Source: Mucilaginibacter sp. OK283
Lineage (GTDB): Bacteria; Bacteroidota; Bacteroidia; Sphingobacteriales; Sphingobacteriaceae
Length of the DNA: 64,000 nucleotides
Direction: 5' to 3'
Assembly (NCBI RefSeq): GCF_900110415.1
Contig: NZ_FODR01000015.1
Location: forward strand, 1 to 64,000
The position numbers were made by a program, and so were the translations under genes. This document shows positions 34,844 to 42,524 of this stretch, in pieces. How positions within the stretch are numbered: position 1 is the first letter of the stretch; the number at the start of each line of letters is the position of its first letter. Below the pieces are notes generated by a model, which did not search any database, was not told where the DNA came from, and saw nothing but the letters and a program-made list of their open reading frames with translations.

Positions 34844-35776
34844 TTATTTCTCTTTCCTGGTATTAAAAACATAGTCAATACCACCGTAGAAGGTGCGCGA
34901 CTGGCCAACATTTCGGCCTTTCAACACATAATTGCCGCCCGCTGTCACTTCTAATCCTGGTATTTTGGTAAACATATATTTAAGGATGAGCCCAGCGACC
35001 CGCGAATTCATTTTATTACTTGGGAAAGGATTATCGTTTTTCCTGATATCAAAGCCTCCATGCGTATCAACCTGCGTAAACGTAGCCTCGGCATTAAATT
35101 GCAGGCTCCTGAAACCGGCACTGATTAAATAATTAGAAACATCGGGCATCTGCACTTCGTTGGTATAATGCATTTCGGTAGTGTAATAGGAGTTTCTGTC
35201 GATAGTAATATTGCTCCGGCGCACGTACTGATAAGCACCGGCCACAAAAAACCTGCTAATCTGGTAATTGAGTAAACCACGTAAAGCGACATTTTTACTG
35301 TGTAAGCCGATAGATAATGGTAAAAAATCAGCTTCGTAGTTACTTGCAGGTATCGAGCCCGAAAGAATAGCATGTAAACTCAAAGATCCTTTACCTATTT
35401 CATGTTTAACAGCCAGCCATTTTACATAGGCGCTTACATCCTGAAAATTGTGCTCGCCCCGCAAAGTTCCGGCGCTGGCATTGGTTGTAATATAAGGAAG
35501 CGCAACAGATATATTGATTTTGTTTGACAAGCCATAAACAACACCAAGCATGTAAGCATTTGAACTTACCGTACCCATATTTGGCGCATCGCGTTTGAAG
35601 GTACCTTCCCAGTAATGGTCCCACTGGCTGTGTGTGTAAGCGCCAGCCACACAAACATAGTTTTTGGGTATCATCAGCGCGTCGGCATCAGTTTGGGCTT
35701 GTACATGTTTAGTTAAAGTAAGGCATACAGCCATAACAATACAGCATCTGTAAAAATACAGCAATGAATATTTCAT
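34844..35776 (-). CDS. Outer-membrane beta-barrel-like protein
   Basis: A 310-residue protein with a signal peptide (about residues 1-28, ending VQAQ) and a pattern of amphipathic beta strands (YVCVAGAYTHSQWDHYWEG, NKINISVALPYITTN, RFFVAGAYQYVRRS, KIPGLEVTAGGNYVLKG). It is probably an outer-membrane barrel like the last gene of the cluster but only distantly similar to it. It is the first gene of the four-gene run, 26 nt upstream of the PAP2-like lipoprotein gene. No TonB box or plug is present, so it is not a TonB-dependent receptor. Confidence 0.75.
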   Translation of the reverse strand: MKYSLLYFYRCCIVMAVCLTLTKHVQAQTDADALMIPKNYVCVAGAYTHSQWDHYWEGTFKRDAPNMGTVSSNAYMLGVVYGLSNKINISVALPYITTNASAGTLRGEHNFQDVSAYVKWLAVKHEIGKGSLSLHAILSGSIPASNYEADFLPLSIGLHSKNVALRGLLNYQISRFFVAGAYQYVRRSNITIDRNSYYTTEMHYTNEVQMPDVSNYLISAGFRSLQFNAEATFTQVDTHGGFDIRKNDNPFPSNKMNSRVAGLILKYMFTKIPGLEVTAGGNYVLKGRNVGQSRTFYGGIDYVFNTRKEK

Positions 35777-36029
35777 TCTATTTAAGTAAGGAAATTCAAT
35801 AAAAATTTAATAATAAACCAACTGACAGAAAATGATTTAAAGCATTAAATAACACGTTAAACATTAATTCAGCGTAAAAGCCGGAAGCCTACGATTATGT
35901 GTCATCAAAATATCTGATTGAAGCCCACTATGCAGACTAAAAAGAGTTATTTAAATGATAAGCAAATTAAACAGCCTTTATCTTTTGCCGATAAAAGAAC
36001 AATTCAACATCATAATTTATAAGCTATAA

Positions 36030-36578
36030 TTAGCAGGTGAAATTTGGCGGTTTGCCTGGAGATTCAATGTAAGGGTCGTTAACATGGTAGGCTATAGGGC
36101 TTGCAATAGCTTTAAGCAGCGTTGAAAAGGACACAAACTGGTAGTCTGTTACCTGGAAGCTATAATCATTTCCTGTGCCGGATTTTTTAAGCTGATCATG
36201 ACCCTTTTTACTAAGTGGTACATCATTAATTTCTTTGGCAATGACCAGATTGGCGGATACCAGGCGGGTTTTAACACTATTGGCAATACAAATGAACGAC
36301 ATGGTATCCGGAGACATTTTGTATCTTAAATAGTTGTAATAAACTCCTTTTAACTGTAGTTGGCCGTTATCCCTTACGTAGTGGTCCCATTTTTTTATAC
36401 CGGGAAGGTGAACCGGGATTTTGATTTCGACAAGTTTGGTTGCGTCAATCTTGTTCTCATAAATCTCTTTAACTATCTGTATTTCTGATTGGTGAATGAA
36501 ATACTGAAATACAAACTGGTACCCGCCCAAATTGAACAGGTGCACATTAAGTAATAGCATTGCAATAAACCTTTTCAC
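36030..36578 (-). CDS. Hypothetical protein with N-terminal membrane or signal segment
   Basis: A 182-residue protein whose N-terminus (MKRFIAMLLLNVHLFNLGGY) is a hydrophobic signal or anchor. The rest is mainly polar with no motif I recognise. The C-terminal half has an IASPIAYHVNDPYIESPG segment. The composition resembles short Bacteroidota proteins often found near metal or receptor genes, but I cannot assign a family with confidence. It is flanked by ~250-nt gaps and appears to be transcribed alone. Confidence 0.7.
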   Translation of the reverse strand: MKRFIAMLLLNVHLFNLGGYQFVFQYFIHQSEIQIVKEIYENKIDATKLVEIKIPVHLPGIKKWDHYVRDNGQLQLKGVYYNYLRYKMSPDTMSFICIANSVKTRLVSANLVIAKEINDVPLSKKGHDQLKKSGTGNDYSFQVTDYQFVSFSTLLKAIASPIAYHVNDPYIESPGKPPNFTC

Positions 36579-36822
36579 TTTTCCAGATTAACTATTAGGG
36601 TAATAATTACCGGTAAATATATTGTTACAATACTATTAAAACAAATAAAAGTAAAAATTGTACTGCGAAAAACAGATATGAGATGTTAGACGTGAGATAT
36701 GAGACTTAAAATTTCTGGTATTTTGAGCCGGACAAACAAAACACGACACCTCCCATAAGGCACTCAGAACTCAACCCTTTCGCCCGAAGGGCTAACCTTC
36801 ATTATATATGATTAACATAATA

Positions 36823-36830
36823 TAACTTTG
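36823..36830 (+). promoter_or_regulatory. -7 promoter element before the TlpA-like gene
   Basis: TAACTTTG matches the Bacteroidota -7 consensus TAnnTTTG, 28 nt before the ATG at 36858. Transcription would begin near 36,837. That rules out the upstream TTG at 36828 as the start codon. No good -33 TTG was found. Confidence 0.5.
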
Positions 36831-36857
36831 TTTGCATCTTTGTGCCAAACTTATCAT

Positions 36858-37445
36858 ATGATATTAAGAAAATACTTTTCGGCTTCAAACATCATATTTA
36901 TATTGCTAATGGCATTGGTTGTAATTACCTGGCTCAACCCGTCCGCCAAAGTTGAACTTATTCGCGGTTTGATGGCCGTCGGGGCTTTTAAACCAGATCC
37001 GGGTGATTATGCCCGCACCCATAAAGCCCCTGCAAACCTGCCTGATTATAGCTACCGCGATACATCAGGAAATACAATTTCTATCTCCGGTCTGAAAAAT
37101 AAGGTTGTGTTTGTAAATTATTGGGCTACCTGGTGCCCGCCTTGCCTTGCCGAAATGCCATCGGTAAACCGGCTTTATATGAAATTTAAAAATAACCCCA
37201 ATGTTGTTTTTATAATGGTTGATACGGATAACGACCAGCTAAAGTCGGGAACGTACCTCAAAAATAACCATTACAGCCTGCCATTATATACGTCAGTCAG
37301 CAAATTTCCGGATACTTTACTGGATGGCACTATACCAACAACCCTGATATTTGGCAAAGATGGCAAGCTAAAGTACAAACATACCGGCGCTGCCGATTAC
37401 AACAGCGATAAGTTTAATGAGTTTTTGGAGAAAGAAGCGAAGTAG
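36858..37445 (+). CDS. TlpA-family thiol-disulfide oxidoreductase
   Basis: A 195-residue protein with one N-terminal membrane helix (about residues 11-27) and a periplasmic thioredoxin fold. The active site WCPPC (C93, C96) lies in VNYWATWCPPCLAEMPS, and the cis-proline region is IPTTLIFGKDGKL. TlpA/ResA-type proteins reduce periplasmic disulfides, for example in cytochrome c maturation, or act in stress defence. I chose the ATG at 36858 over a TTG ten codons earlier because the TAACTTTG promoter element overlaps that TTG. It is a single gene. Confidence 0.93.
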   Translation: MILRKYFSASNIIFILLMALVVITWLNPSAKVELIRGLMAVGAFKPDPGDYARTHKAPANLPDYSYRDTSGNTISISGLKNKVVFVNYWATWCPPCLAEMPSVNRLYMKFKNNPNVVFIMVDTDNDQLKSGTYLKNNHYSLPLYTSVSKFPDTLLDGTIPTTLIFGKDGKLKYKHTGAADYNSDKFNEFLEKEAK

Positions 37446-37648
37446 AGTTAAGAACCAAGAGTCAAGACAAAAGACTATTAAGTAAAATTCAAACAAAAGC
37501 TTATCTCAATATGCGGTCTCGCCGCAGTATTTTATCGAAGGCATAACAATTCACTACTCTCTACTCACCGTTCACCAATAATTTTTATTGTTAAAACAAC
37601 ACTTATTAATTATTTTTTCTTTTCTTTACGTCATAAACCTGTTATTCA

Positions 37649-39205
37649 ATGAAAAGAAATTTGCTCTCATCACTTGGCGTTGCAGCCCTGTGTTTAATTT
37701 CGGCCTCCGGTTACAGCCAAACCGGAACGCTTAGTATCAGTACCGATTCAAAAACAACCATCAGCAAGCACATTTACGGGCAATTTGCCGAGCATTTAGG
37801 CCGTGGCATTTATGGTGGCTTTTGGGTTGATAAAAACCTCCCTGTTAAAAAGCAGGACAGAATTCGCCTGGATGTTGTAGAGGCTTTGAAAAAGATCAAG
37901 ATCCCTAACCTTCGCTGGCCGGGCGGATGCTTTGCTGATGAATATCACTGGCGTGATGGTATTGGCCCAACAGCCTTGCGCCCAAGGATGGTAAACACCA
38001 ACTGGGGTGGCGTTACAGAAGATAACAGCTTTGGCACGCATGAGTTTTTGGAACTTTGCGAATTACTGAAATGCGAGCCTTATGTTGCCGGTAATGTGGG
38101 CAGCGGTACGGTAGAAGAAATGTCGAAATGGATTGAATACCTTAACTCGAACAGTACCAGCACTGTGGTTAAAGAACGTGTTAAAAACGGTCACCCGGCA
38201 CCTTATAAAGTAACTATTTGGGGCGTGGGCAATGAAAGCTGGGGCTGCGGCGGCAACATGACGCCAGAGTACTATACCGACCTTTTTAAACGCTATGCTT
38301 CGTTCGCCAAAGATTATCCGGGTGCGCAGCTGCAAAAAATAGCCAGCGGTCCTAATGCCGACGATTATAACTGGACGGAAGTTTGTATGAAGAAGATCCC
38401 GTCGGGGATGATGTCGGGCCTATCTTTACATTATTACACCATCCCTACCGGTAACTGGGGCAAAAAAGGTTCGGCTACCGCGTTTAGCGAAAAAGAATAC
38501 TTTAACACCATGGTTAACTGCCTTAAAATGGAAGAGCTTGTTACCAAACACTCGGCTATTATGGATAAATACGATCCCGGAAAAAAAGTGGCCCTGGTGG
38601 TTGACGAATGGGGTGTTTGGACAGACCCTGAACCAGGCCCCAACGCCGGCGTTTTGTTTCAGCAAAACAGCCTGCGCGATGCCTTAATTGCAGGTACTAC
38701 ACTTAATATTTTCAATAACCATAGCGACCGTGTACGTATGGCAGCTTTGGCGCAAACCGTCAACGTGTTACAAGCGCTTATTTTAACCGACAAAGAAAAA
38801 ATGGTGCTTACCCCTACCTATCATGTTTTTGATATGTACAAGGTGCACCAGGATGCCAAATACCTGCCTATTAAGCTGGATGTGCCAAACTACGAGGTTG
38901 ATGGCAAAAAAATAGAGGCGGTAAATGCGTCTGCATCGCAGGATAACACAGGCAAGGTACATATTTCATTAGTTAACCTTGATATGCATAATGCCATCAC
39001 CATTACTACCGAATTGAAGGATGTTAAATGGAGTGCTGTTAAAGGCCAGGTGTTAACCTCAGCAAATATTACGGATATTAACACTTTTGCGGTGCCAAAC
39101 AAACTGCACCTGGCAACCTTTACCAATGCCAAAAAAGATGGAGATAAACTGGTGGTTACACTACCCGCAAAATCGGTAGTTACGCTGGAGTTACAGCCCC
39201 TCTAA
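37649..39205 (+). CDS. Alpha-L-arabinofuranosidase (GH51)
   Basis: A 518-residue secreted glycoside hydrolase of family 51. It has a signal peptide (about 1-23, ending SGYSQ), a TIM barrel with HIYGQFAEHLGRGIYGGFW and NLRWPGGCFADEYHW, acid/base E196 in WGVGNE, nucleophile E320 in VDEWGVW, and a C-terminal beta domain. It removes arabinofuranosyl side chains from arabinan or arabinoxylan, probably in the periplasm. The last residues and the TAA stop lie inside a dispersed GC-rich repeat. No polysaccharide-utilisation genes (SusC/SusD) adjoin it, so it is an isolated enzyme gene. Confidence 0.95.
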   Translation: MKRNLLSSLGVAALCLISASGYSQTGTLSISTDSKTTISKHIYGQFAEHLGRGIYGGFWVDKNLPVKKQDRIRLDVVEALKKIKIPNLRWPGGCFADEYHWRDGIGPTALRPRMVNTNWGGVTEDNSFGTHEFLELCELLKCEPYVAGNVGSGTVEEMSKWIEYLNSNSTSTVVKERVKNGHPAPYKVTIWGVGNESWGCGGNMTPEYYTDLFKRYASFAKDYPGAQLQKIASGPNADDYNWTEVCMKKIPSGMMSGLSLHYYTIPTGNWGKKGSATAFSEKEYFNTMVNCLKMEELVTKHSAIMDKYDPGKKVALVVDEWGVWTDPEPGPNAGVLFQQNSLRDALIAGTTLNIFNNHSDRVRMAALAQTVNVLQALILTDKEKMVLTPTYHVFDMYKVHQDAKYLPIKLDVPNYEVDGKKIEAVNASASQDNTGKVHISLVNLDMHNAITITTELKDVKWSAVKGQVLTSANITDINTFAVPNKLHLATFTNAKKDGDKLVVTLPAKSVVTLELQPL

Positions 39206-39310
39206 ATCTCCCCTGAAGGGGAGACTTTAAAAAGTAAAGTTCCCCTTCTATTAATAGTAGTAAAACCTTCTTGGGCCCTCCCCTTCAGGGGAGGGTTTGG
39301 GTGGGGCTTT
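39192..39310. repeat. GC-rich inverted repeat at a convergent gene junction
   Basis: The left arm AGCCCCTCTAAATCTCCCCT and the right arm with TCCCCTTCAGGGGAGGGTTT then GGGTGGGGCT are complementary. The left arm encodes the end of the arabinofuranosidase and its TAA. The right arm, read on the minus strand, encodes the end of the FAD oxidoreductase (SPTQTLP) and its TGA. It can serve as a bidirectional terminator. Confidence 0.88.
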
Positions 39311-40739
39311 TGTTCCATATATCCTTCAACGCTTTTTTTGCCGCATGATACCCACACATACCATGCACCCCTCCACCCGGTGGCGTTGATGAAGAACAGA
39401 TGTACAGCCCTTTGGCTGACGTTTTATAAGGCGACACTCTTAACACTGGCCGCGTAAATAACTGGCCTATGTCGATTACACCACCGTTAATATCACCGCC
39501 AATATAGTTGGGATTATATTCTTCAAGCTGGGCCGTGTTAAAAGTATGCTTAGCCAAAATTGTATCCCTAAAGCCGGGCGCAAAGCGTTCAACCTGTCGT
39601 TCAATAATACCGGTCATATCTTCATTTGAACCATTCGGTACATGACAATACGCCCATGCCGTATGTTTGCCTGTTGGTGCCCGCGATGAGTCGAAGATGC
39701 TTTGCTGAGCCAAAAGTACATAGGGTTTGTCCGGGTGTTTACCTTTCCAAATCAGTTGCTCGCCTTCGGCAATTTCGGCAAATGTGTTGCCAATATGTAC
39801 CGTGCCTGCCTGTTTAACTGCTTCGGCCTTAAACGGGATTGGCGCATCCAAAGCCCAATCTACTTTAAATACACCCGCACCGTAACGATAGCGTTCTAAT
39901 TGCCATTTGTATAGCGGCGAAAATTTATGGCCGGCAATTTTTAACAGTTGTTTTGGTGTAACGTCGAACAAAACAGCATGTGATGAGGGTAATTGATTTA
40001 ATGACTCGACATAAAACCCGGTCTCAATCTTACCGCCAATCGATATAAAATACGAAGCCAAGGCCTTTGCTATTTGCTCAGATCCGCCTTTGGGTAATGA
40101 CCATCCTTTTAAATGCCCCTGTGCCATTAGTACCAGTGCAATAGCGGATGTGGCGATATTGCTCAAAGGCTGTATGGAATGTGCCGCCATCCCTGCTAAT
40201 AAGCCTTTTGCCTCTTTGGTTTTAAACTTTTTGGCTAACCATGTGATGGGCGTTATAGCAGGAAGGCCGAATTGTGCCATCAGCAAAGGATGTTTCGGAA
40301 AATGCAGCGGGCCTAAAACATCGGCGGCTATTAATGGCCAGTTTTTTACAACGGGTTTCATTAAATCAAGATATGCCTGCTCATCCTTGCCAAGTAACCT
40401 GGCGGTTTCCGTTACTGATTTAAGCAAAACAGCAGCCGTTCCATCATCAAAGGGGTGGGCGGCAGCTATCTCCGGAAATATATATTCAAGGCCGTGCTGT
40501 GCAAGCGGCAATGTTTCAAAAAAAGGCGATGAGGCTGCGAGTGGATGGATGGCCGAGCAAATATCGTGTTTAAAGCCAGGCAGGGTAAGTTCGGCTGTAC
40601 GCAGCCCGCCCCCTATTTCATTTTTACCTTCAAGCAATAAAACAGAAAGCCCATGTTGCTGCAATAAAATTGCAGCCGCCAGCCCGTTCGGCCCTGATCC
40701 TACTATTATCGCATCGTAATCGCGCTTTTCAAGCTTCAT
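39285..40739 (-). CDS. FAD-dependent oxidoreductase (phytoene-desaturase-like)
   Basis: A 484-residue flavoprotein. The N-terminal dinucleotide-binding motif is AIIVGSGPNGLAAAILLQQH followed by LLLEGKNEIGGGLRT. The C-terminal FAD segment has STPPGGGVHGMCGYHAA. This pattern fits the CrtI/phytoene desaturase-related NAD(P)/FAD oxidoreductases. The substrate is unknown, and no carotenoid genes are near. I chose the ATG at 40739 over a GTG three codons earlier. It lies 66 nt downstream of the carbonic anhydrase gene and may be in the same transcript. Its C-terminus is encoded by a dispersed repeat. Confidence 0.9.
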   Translation of the reverse strand: MKLEKRDYDAIIVGSGPNGLAAAILLQQHGLSVLLLEGKNEIGGGLRTAELTLPGFKHDICSAIHPLAASSPFFETLPLAQHGLEYIFPEIAAAHPFDDGTAAVLLKSVTETARLLGKDEQAYLDLMKPVVKNWPLIAADVLGPLHFPKHPLLMAQFGLPAITPITWLAKKFKTKEAKGLLAGMAAHSIQPLSNIATSAIALVLMAQGHLKGWSLPKGGSEQIAKALASYFISIGGKIETGFYVESLNQLPSSHAVLFDVTPKQLLKIAGHKFSPLYKWQLERYRYGAGVFKVDWALDAPIPFKAEAVKQAGTVHIGNTFAEIAEGEQLIWKGKHPDKPYVLLAQQSIFDSSRAPTGKHTAWAYCHVPNGSNEDMTGIIERQVERFAPGFRDTILAKHTFNTAQLEEYNPNYIGGDINGGVIDIGQLFTRPVLRVSPYKTSAKGLYICSSSTPPGGGVHGMCGYHAAKKALKDIWNKSPTQTLP

Positions 40740-40805
40740 GTATGGCACAAAGGGATATTTGATACCCCTAAGATATCCAAATTAACTACTTTAAGCCGAC
40801 ATTGT

Positions 40806-41423
40806 TTAGTTTAAAACCTCGCCAGCGTGTGTGGCCTGGGGCACCTCAATCAATTTACCCGATCGTACATCATATATATAACCGTAAATGGGAATGTTGC
40901 CAGCCACTAACGGATGATGCCTGATGCGCTCCACATCTTCCACAACGCTGGCTTCCAGGTTTTTGAAGGTGAGGAATGCGATATGATTGGCTTCGTCAGA
41001 TCCGCCGCTTTCGTCGGCATTGCGCCAGCCGTTTTCGTCGATAGTGGCCGTATTCAGGCTTTTGGATAGTAAGTTACGAATGATATCATCGGTAAACAAG
41101 CCCATACCGCAATCGGTATGGTGTATTACAAACCATTCTTTGGTACCCAATAGTTTATGTGATATCACCAATGAACGGATAGCGTCATCGCTTGCCCGGC
41201 CGCCTGCGTTGCGGATCACGTGTGCATCGCCCTCGGCAAGGCCCGCGTATTTGGCAGGATCAAGGCGGGCATCCATACAGGTTAAAATGGCAAACTGGCG
41301 TGCCGGCGGTATAGTAAGATTACCCTTATCGCCAAAATGTTTTACATATTCATCGTTAGCTTTAAGTACCTGCCGGTGTACTTTACTTTTAACTTGCTGA
41401 AGTTCATCAATTGCGTTTGACAT
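40806..41423 (-). CDS. Beta-class carbonic anhydrase
   Basis: A 205-residue zinc enzyme that interconverts CO2 and bicarbonate in the cytoplasm. The zinc ligands are C49 in ILTCMDARLD, H102 and C105 in HHTDCGM, with the D51/R53 dyad. VIRNAGGRASDDAIRSLVIS is the typical central region. The two zinc cysteines are the only cysteines in the protein. It lies 39 nt downstream of the cysteine-free redoxin-like gene, so they are probably cotranscribed from a promoter upstream of the putative cysteine leader. Confidence 0.95.
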   Translation of the reverse strand: MSNAIDELQQVKSKVHRQVLKANDEYVKHFGDKGNLTIPPARQFAILTCMDARLDPAKYAGLAEGDAHVIRNAGGRASDDAIRSLVISHKLLGTKEWFVIHHTDCGMGLFTDDIIRNLLSKSLNTATIDENGWRNADESGGSDEANHIAFLTFKNLEASVVEDVERIRHHPLVAGNIPIYGYIYDVRSGKLIEVPQATHAGEVLN

Positions 41424-41462
41424 TGTTTTATGTTTTTGTGAATAAACCTCGTTTTTAAATTA

Positions 41463-42104
41463 TCAGGCTGATTTCCTGCTGTTAGCTATTAATGACGATT
41501 CGTAAACCGAAGTAATGATCGCTTCACCATTGAAAGTTCCTAAAAAATCGAGATCAATATGGCTGTAAATCACCTGCTTATTGGCATCGATGATATAGGT
41601 GGCCAGTAAGGGCACATTAACATCAATACCCGAAAAACGGTTCCAAACCGGGTCGTTGTCAGAATAAATCCTGAATGTGTGAGCTATATTTTTCTCCTCG
41701 TCGTGATAAAAGTTAAGGGTAAAACTGCTTTCCCAGGCCTGTTTTGCCAGTTCGTCGGTACGCTCATCGGTGATAATCAACAAGCTACCGCCGTTTGCTC
41801 TTATTTCCTGCTGGATATTGTTCAATTGATTTAACAATTCAAAGCCTTGCTCTTTCCAGTGGTGCGAGTAAAATGCAATCACCAATGGTTTTTTGAGCAG
41901 TTGCCTTAAAGCAATTGGCCCATGTGTTTGTGCACCGTTGAAAAACGATTGCCAACGGGTATAATCATTGGAAAACTTTAAATCCGGAATATAATTACCT
42001 GCTTTTACGGGTTGCAAAGCGCGGTAAGGTTTAAAAGCAATATCGTTATCAGGAACAATTTCTGAAAGATCGAAAAACGGGTATTTATTAGCAGTAGTTG
42101 ACAT
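41463..42104 (-). CDS. Redoxin-fold protein without cysteines
   Basis: A 213-residue protein with a thioredoxin/peroxiredoxin-like core (PLVIAFYSHHWKEQGFELLN, GSLLIITDE, PLLATYIIDANKQVIYSHID). Peroxiredoxins carry the peroxidatic Cys in a P-x3-T-x2-C segment after the first core strand; here the matching region reads FYSHHWKEQG. No cysteine occurs anywhere in the protein. It therefore cannot be a thiol peroxidase and may be a binding or scaffolding protein. The gene heads a run with carbonic anhydrase and an FAD oxidoreductase, and is preceded by a Cys-rich leader ORF about 220 nt upstream. Confidence 0.85.
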   Translation of the reverse strand: MSTTANKYPFFDLSEIVPDNDIAFKPYRALQPVKAGNYIPDLKFSNDYTRWQSFFNGAQTHGPIALRQLLKKPLVIAFYSHHWKEQGFELLNQLNNIQQEIRANGGSLLIITDERTDELAKQAWESSFTLNFYHDEEKNIAHTFRIYSDNDPVWNRFSGIDVNVPLLATYIIDANKQVIYSHIDLDFLGTFNGEAIITSVYESSLIANSRKSA

Positions 42105-42166
42105 TTTGTAGTGTGGTTAATAGTAGTAAATTATGTTTATTGGCGCAGATAAGAGAAACAACACCT

Positions 42167-42259
42167 TCAACAACGGCATAAGCCATAAATCAACTGCCAG
42201 TAATGCAGCACCCTATCAAAAAATGGCTTCTTTAAAGGGTTTATCGGGTAAGCGTTCAT
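42167..42259 (-). CDS. Possible 30-residue small protein
   Basis: An ORF of 30 codons starting MNAYPINPLKKPFFDRVLHY and ending YGLCRC lies between the poly-Cys leader and the redoxin gene, 62 nt before the latter. It has no strong Shine-Dalgarno sequence. Its composition is protein-like (aromatics, a basic centre, a C-x-C end), but coding status is unproven. It could be a second leader element or chance. Confidence 0.3.
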   Translation of the reverse strand: MNAYPINPLKKPFFDRVLHYWQLIYGLCRC

Positions 42260-42324
42260 AAAATATATTAAATAACGAGGTCAGTAAACTTTTGGCGGGA
42301 TCTGTGGTTTTAAGGGAGAGAAAC

Positions 42325-42351
42325 TCAACAGCAGCAACACATACACATCAT
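42325..42351 (-). CDS. Putative cysteine-rich leader peptide (MMCMCCCC)
   Basis: Eight codons, ATG ATG TGT ATG TGT TGC TGC TGT, then TGA. Five of eight residues are cysteine, four of them consecutive. GAGGG sits directly upstream, best spaced for the second ATG. The ORF is enclosed by TTAAGAGGGA (42351-42360) and TCTCCCTTAA (42310-42319), which can pair and hide the ribosome-binding site. A perfect 8-bp hairpin lies just upstream. Poly-Cys leader ORFs are known from mycobacteria as cysteine-responsive attenuators. By analogy ribosome stalling here would report low Cys-tRNA and change expression of the redoxin, carbonic anhydrase and oxidoreductase genes. Confidence 0.5.
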   Translation of the reverse strand: MMCMCCCC

Positions 42352-42356
42352 CCCTC

Positions 42357-42375
42357 TTAAATCGTGGCGATTTAA
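42357..42375 (-). promoter_or_regulatory. Leader hairpin preceding the poly-Cys ORF
   Basis: TTAAATCG-CCA-CGATTTAA on the minus strand is a perfect 8-bp stem with a 3-nt loop. Its right TTAA overlaps the arm that can pair with TCTCCCTTAA downstream of the leader ORF, so the two stems exclude each other in part. It could alternatively be a DNA operator. Confidence 0.5.
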
Positions 42376-42524
42376 AAAGTTATTTGATTTGTATTTTATT
42401 GTGTTGTTTAACATTCCTTTGAATTAACGAAACAAATATACTATAATGTCTATATAATTAGTATACATTTTTATAATTTTTTTTATTCTTCTTTTAGTTA
42501 CTTAACTTACCAATAAAAACATCC
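42376..42524. promoter_or_regulatory. AT-rich divergent promoter region
   Basis: This gap holds the start sites for the poly-Cys leader (minus) and the L,D-transpeptidase (plus). On the minus strand TAACTTTT near 42,380 is one mismatch from the -7 consensus TAnnTTTG; no convincing -33 TTG was seen. Nothing else is recognisable. Confidence 0.35.

Noticed and set aside
36828..36857. Upstream TTG start for the TlpA-like gene
   Set aside because: A TAACTTTG promoter element overlaps it, so the transcript would begin after this codon.
40090..40719. 209-codon plus-strand ORF
   Set aside because: It lies wholly antisense to the FAD oxidoreductase and its translation shows no family features, whereas the minus-strand frame has clear FAD motifs.
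42105..42524. SAM or cobalamin riboswitch before the redoxin-like gene
   Set aside because: No characteristic core motifs were found; the poly-Cys ORF with its stems explains the structure better.
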